Source: Phoronis ovalis (taxonomy: Eukaryota; Phoronida; Phoronidae). Taken from it: a stretch of 21,547 bases of DNA. The DNA is taken from contig JAOXYB010099715.1 of assembly GCA_028565635.1 (NCBI GenBank), forward strand, positions 1 to 21,547. Direction: 5' to 3'. Each line of letters opens with the position of its first letter. The stretch's first letter is position 1. Under the pieces are notes generated by a model. The model was not told the DNA's origin and ran no database searches. It saw nothing but the letters and a program-made list of their open reading frames with translations. Below are positions 19,061-21,547 of this stretch, one piece after another. The translations under genes were made by a program, and so were the position numbers.

Positions 19061-21547
19061 CATAGAAATATCTTGTTAACGGGTTAAACTTCTGTCAACT
19101 GCAAAGGTGAACCTAAAATTATTTGCTATTGGTTTAAAATAATACTAAAAACGCGCGATAAAGATGAAGCAAAGTTTGTTGCTTTATGTATATAAATATT
19201 GCAAAAACCGAGTTGGCTCCTTTGCTTATCATCCACATAACATTTGAGGAAACTTAAAGACACCTAACTATAGAATTATCCACTAGAGCGTTTAGCAAAT
19301 ATAATCTATCAATTTTTAATATCAGGCTTTCTCATATGCAAATAGCATCAACTTAATTATTAATCATGGTACTCTAGTTAAGTTATTGTCTAAAACATTT
19401 AGTGATATCGAAATTATACATCGTGTGGGTATTTCTGTATAGTGTAGTTCTTGGAGGAAAACCTATGTAATTAGCAGTAAAAAAGAGATTGGTCTTGGGG
19501 TGAAGAAAGACGCTTTGAATGCTTCTAATACCTATTTATTAATGAAAAATATTACCAAGGAGAAACGCACACTGTTGGTGGAAGTGAAAAATATATTCAA
19601 AGGCTGATAATTAATTTCATATTACAATGCATAGACAGTTGTAGAATATAGTCATTTTATTTTAATGAACGTAACATTCCTGGAATAAAATTAATAATGG
19701 AAAATGATCTAAATTGGACAAAAACATAGCTCCAGACGTGAGGCACTAACTTGTCAGGTGATCACACACAGAGGTGACTCCCGGCATACACAGATTAATA
19801 AAACATGAAGAATTATACAAACGCGCCATACTCATATTATGCATTGACTAGCAAAAGATGATTGTTTTAATTATGCACATTAAATGTTATTTTAATTTTA
19901 AAAACCATGTCAATTCGATAAATCAAAACCATGTATAAACTATAGACCTTCCCTAAACCCATGTAAAATATGACAGTAGTCACCATGAACGACAAATCGT
20001 GGCTAAATAACAAAATTATAGACAGCAAGTTATATGTCCAAGCATATGTGTACTGTATAATTAGAACATGTTTATCCTCTCGTAGTATTGAAAGGTGTGC
20101 TAGTTATTATAATTAAGCCACTAACGAGATGCTACGTTGTCAATGTCACATCATAGGCAATTTGTAAATAGCTCGAATAACACGAATATAGTTTGACATG
20201 CGTCATTACGACACGAAAGTAAAAACTGAAAGTTCTAATTTGAAATACTCATAATATGTCGCCATTAATGTCGGAAATTACATTATATTTAAACACAACA
20301 AACAATGCTGATTACGTAGTTAGTGGAAATGAAAAGAAATTAAATCTTCGATTTTTCAAAACAAATTTAATTTTGTATCCTTTCCATTGTTTTGATATCT
20401 TCCCTTGGAGTTGTAGTAAAATTAGTGATAGTAAGTGTCATGTTTGTACACAAGCCTACGTCATCCCAAAATAGATATTCTTTCCTGTCCACTGGAAAAT
20501 GTTTGCGTGTGTAACGTTGGCAAATGCAATCATGTTGAAAAAAGTACATTTGCGATTTGAATTTTTTCACAAATTTAGTAAACACGCAAGTGTAAAATAA
20601 GCCTCCCACGCAAACATATTGAGATAGAGCCTTCTGACGGCTATTCCATCAATTTCTTTACCCCCCAATTTCTTGTTTTTATACAGGTGCAAACTATCAA
20701 TCAATTACACTACAAAAAGGTTTATATGACTTTAATAAATCAGGAAACGAAATTATAAAAAAAGAATTATTGAGTGTATGTATTATACTATATTGTATAT
20801 AATATCAACAGGAAAAAAATTAAACAACATTTATTTTTAATTTTGATAACGTATTATAATTTCTATTAAAATATACATGGTTTGGGGGAGAGTGGAACAG
20901 TCACGTATGAGAAGATTCTTTTCATAATAATATTAACCATGTTTCTATACTTCCAAAACTCGTTTACAGTAAAACAATGGCTGCTTAGTATATTTTCGAT
21001 CGATCAATACATCGTATCGTTATAGTTTGAAAGTATATTTACATATCTCAGGTTCAGAATAACTCGATCAAAGAAGAATACACATTTATGTAAATCAAGT
21101 CGACAGCTTGAATATAGAAGTTATGAAATTAAACAGCGGTTTCTGAAAGCTAAAGACCTTCTTGAGATTAATGATATGTAATATTACAACTATTAGATTT
21201 CCATTGGGATTTTTCATTAGGAAAATATAATCCTTATGTAACAAGCAATGAGTATATGTTTCTGTAATAAAATTAATCTATTATGACATAAATCGAACGC
21301 GCGGATAATAGCGGTATGATTAATGTCTGTACTAATAGGATGATGCTTATATTATTGCTAGCATGGAAACGCATAAAATGTACTTTTAATATTATAGTAC
21401 ATATATATTTTAGGTATATGTGTTGTTTCTTATTAAAAACAAATTCTTTCCGCAGGCTGACTGATACAGATAAATCGTATCCATGGCGTATCCAGTGTAT
21501 AGGAAGTAGTGTAATTTACCGATTATTAGGAAATGAATCCATATATA

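Larger units (their letters stand above)
15328..21547. other. Upstream intron or 5' flank with no recognised exon
   Basis: I scanned the minus strand for the S1 exon (motifs like KRKRxSDYAL, GMFGIxVMVIE and a K|GT donor in phase 0) and found none. The longer open frames, such as 15464-15694 plus, 17735-18052 minus and 20256-20474 plus, show no recognisable family. The stretch holds simple and tandem repeats (15959, 17280, 19019) and AT-rich sequence. It most probably is one intron longer than 6.2 kb, but a short non-coding exon or promoter could be hidden. Confidence 0.6.

Noticed and set aside
1-21547. CRISPR arrays, bacterial operons, rRNA or phage genes
   Set aside because: The tandem repeats lack the repeat-spacer pattern, coding sequence is split by spliceosomal introns, and no prokaryotic gene is present.

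Overview
The window is eukaryotic. It is AT-rich and intron-rich, with short exons flanked by canonical GT/AG splice sites, many simple repeats and several fold-back elements. There are no operons and no long prokaryote-style ORFs. The only gene I can support is the 3' two-thirds of a small-conductance calcium-activated potassium channel (SK/KCNN family) on the minus strand. Its protein is closer to arthropod/lophotrochozoan SK channels than to vertebrate ones (for example the pore-S6 stretch [17 protein letters not shown] and the linker [16 protein letters not shown]). TACATGTA-like words recur in the non-coding DNA, as they do in bivalve genomes. I infer a mollusc, probably a bivalve; this is not proven by the sequence.

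Layout (gene read from high to low coordinates): 15328-21547 is upstream intron or 5' flank with no recognisable exon. The S1 exon and the cytoplasmic N terminus were not found and are probably beyond the window. Eight coding exons follow: 15327-15232 (S2), 13322-12904 (S3 to S5), 10586-10451 (pore), 9569-9459 (S6), 9142-9015 and 7994-7925 (calmodulin-binding domain), 5786-5685 (coiled coil) and 4824-4612 (C-terminal tail with stop). They splice in phase to 1275 nt, 424 codons plus stop. Positions 1-4611 are 3' UTR and intergenic sequence with no recognised gene.

The introns hold most of the unusual structure. A 356-bp fold-back element with a 5-bp target-site duplication lies 50 bp downstream of the pore exon; its arms are built from a degenerate ~20-bp motif. 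A second palindromic, MITE-like element lies about 145 bp upstream of the same exon. A third inverted-repeat element with a repeated CTAACCCGGAAA motif lies in intron 5. Three TGACGTCA sites embedded in a short repeat, a possible stop-containing cassette exon, and several minisatellites (16-bp and 26-bp units in introns, 11-bp and 32-bp units upstream) complete the picture.

No new multi-gene system is visible. The most interesting signals are the fold-back elements bracketing the channel's pore exon and the candidate cassette exon that would remove the coiled-coil C terminus.
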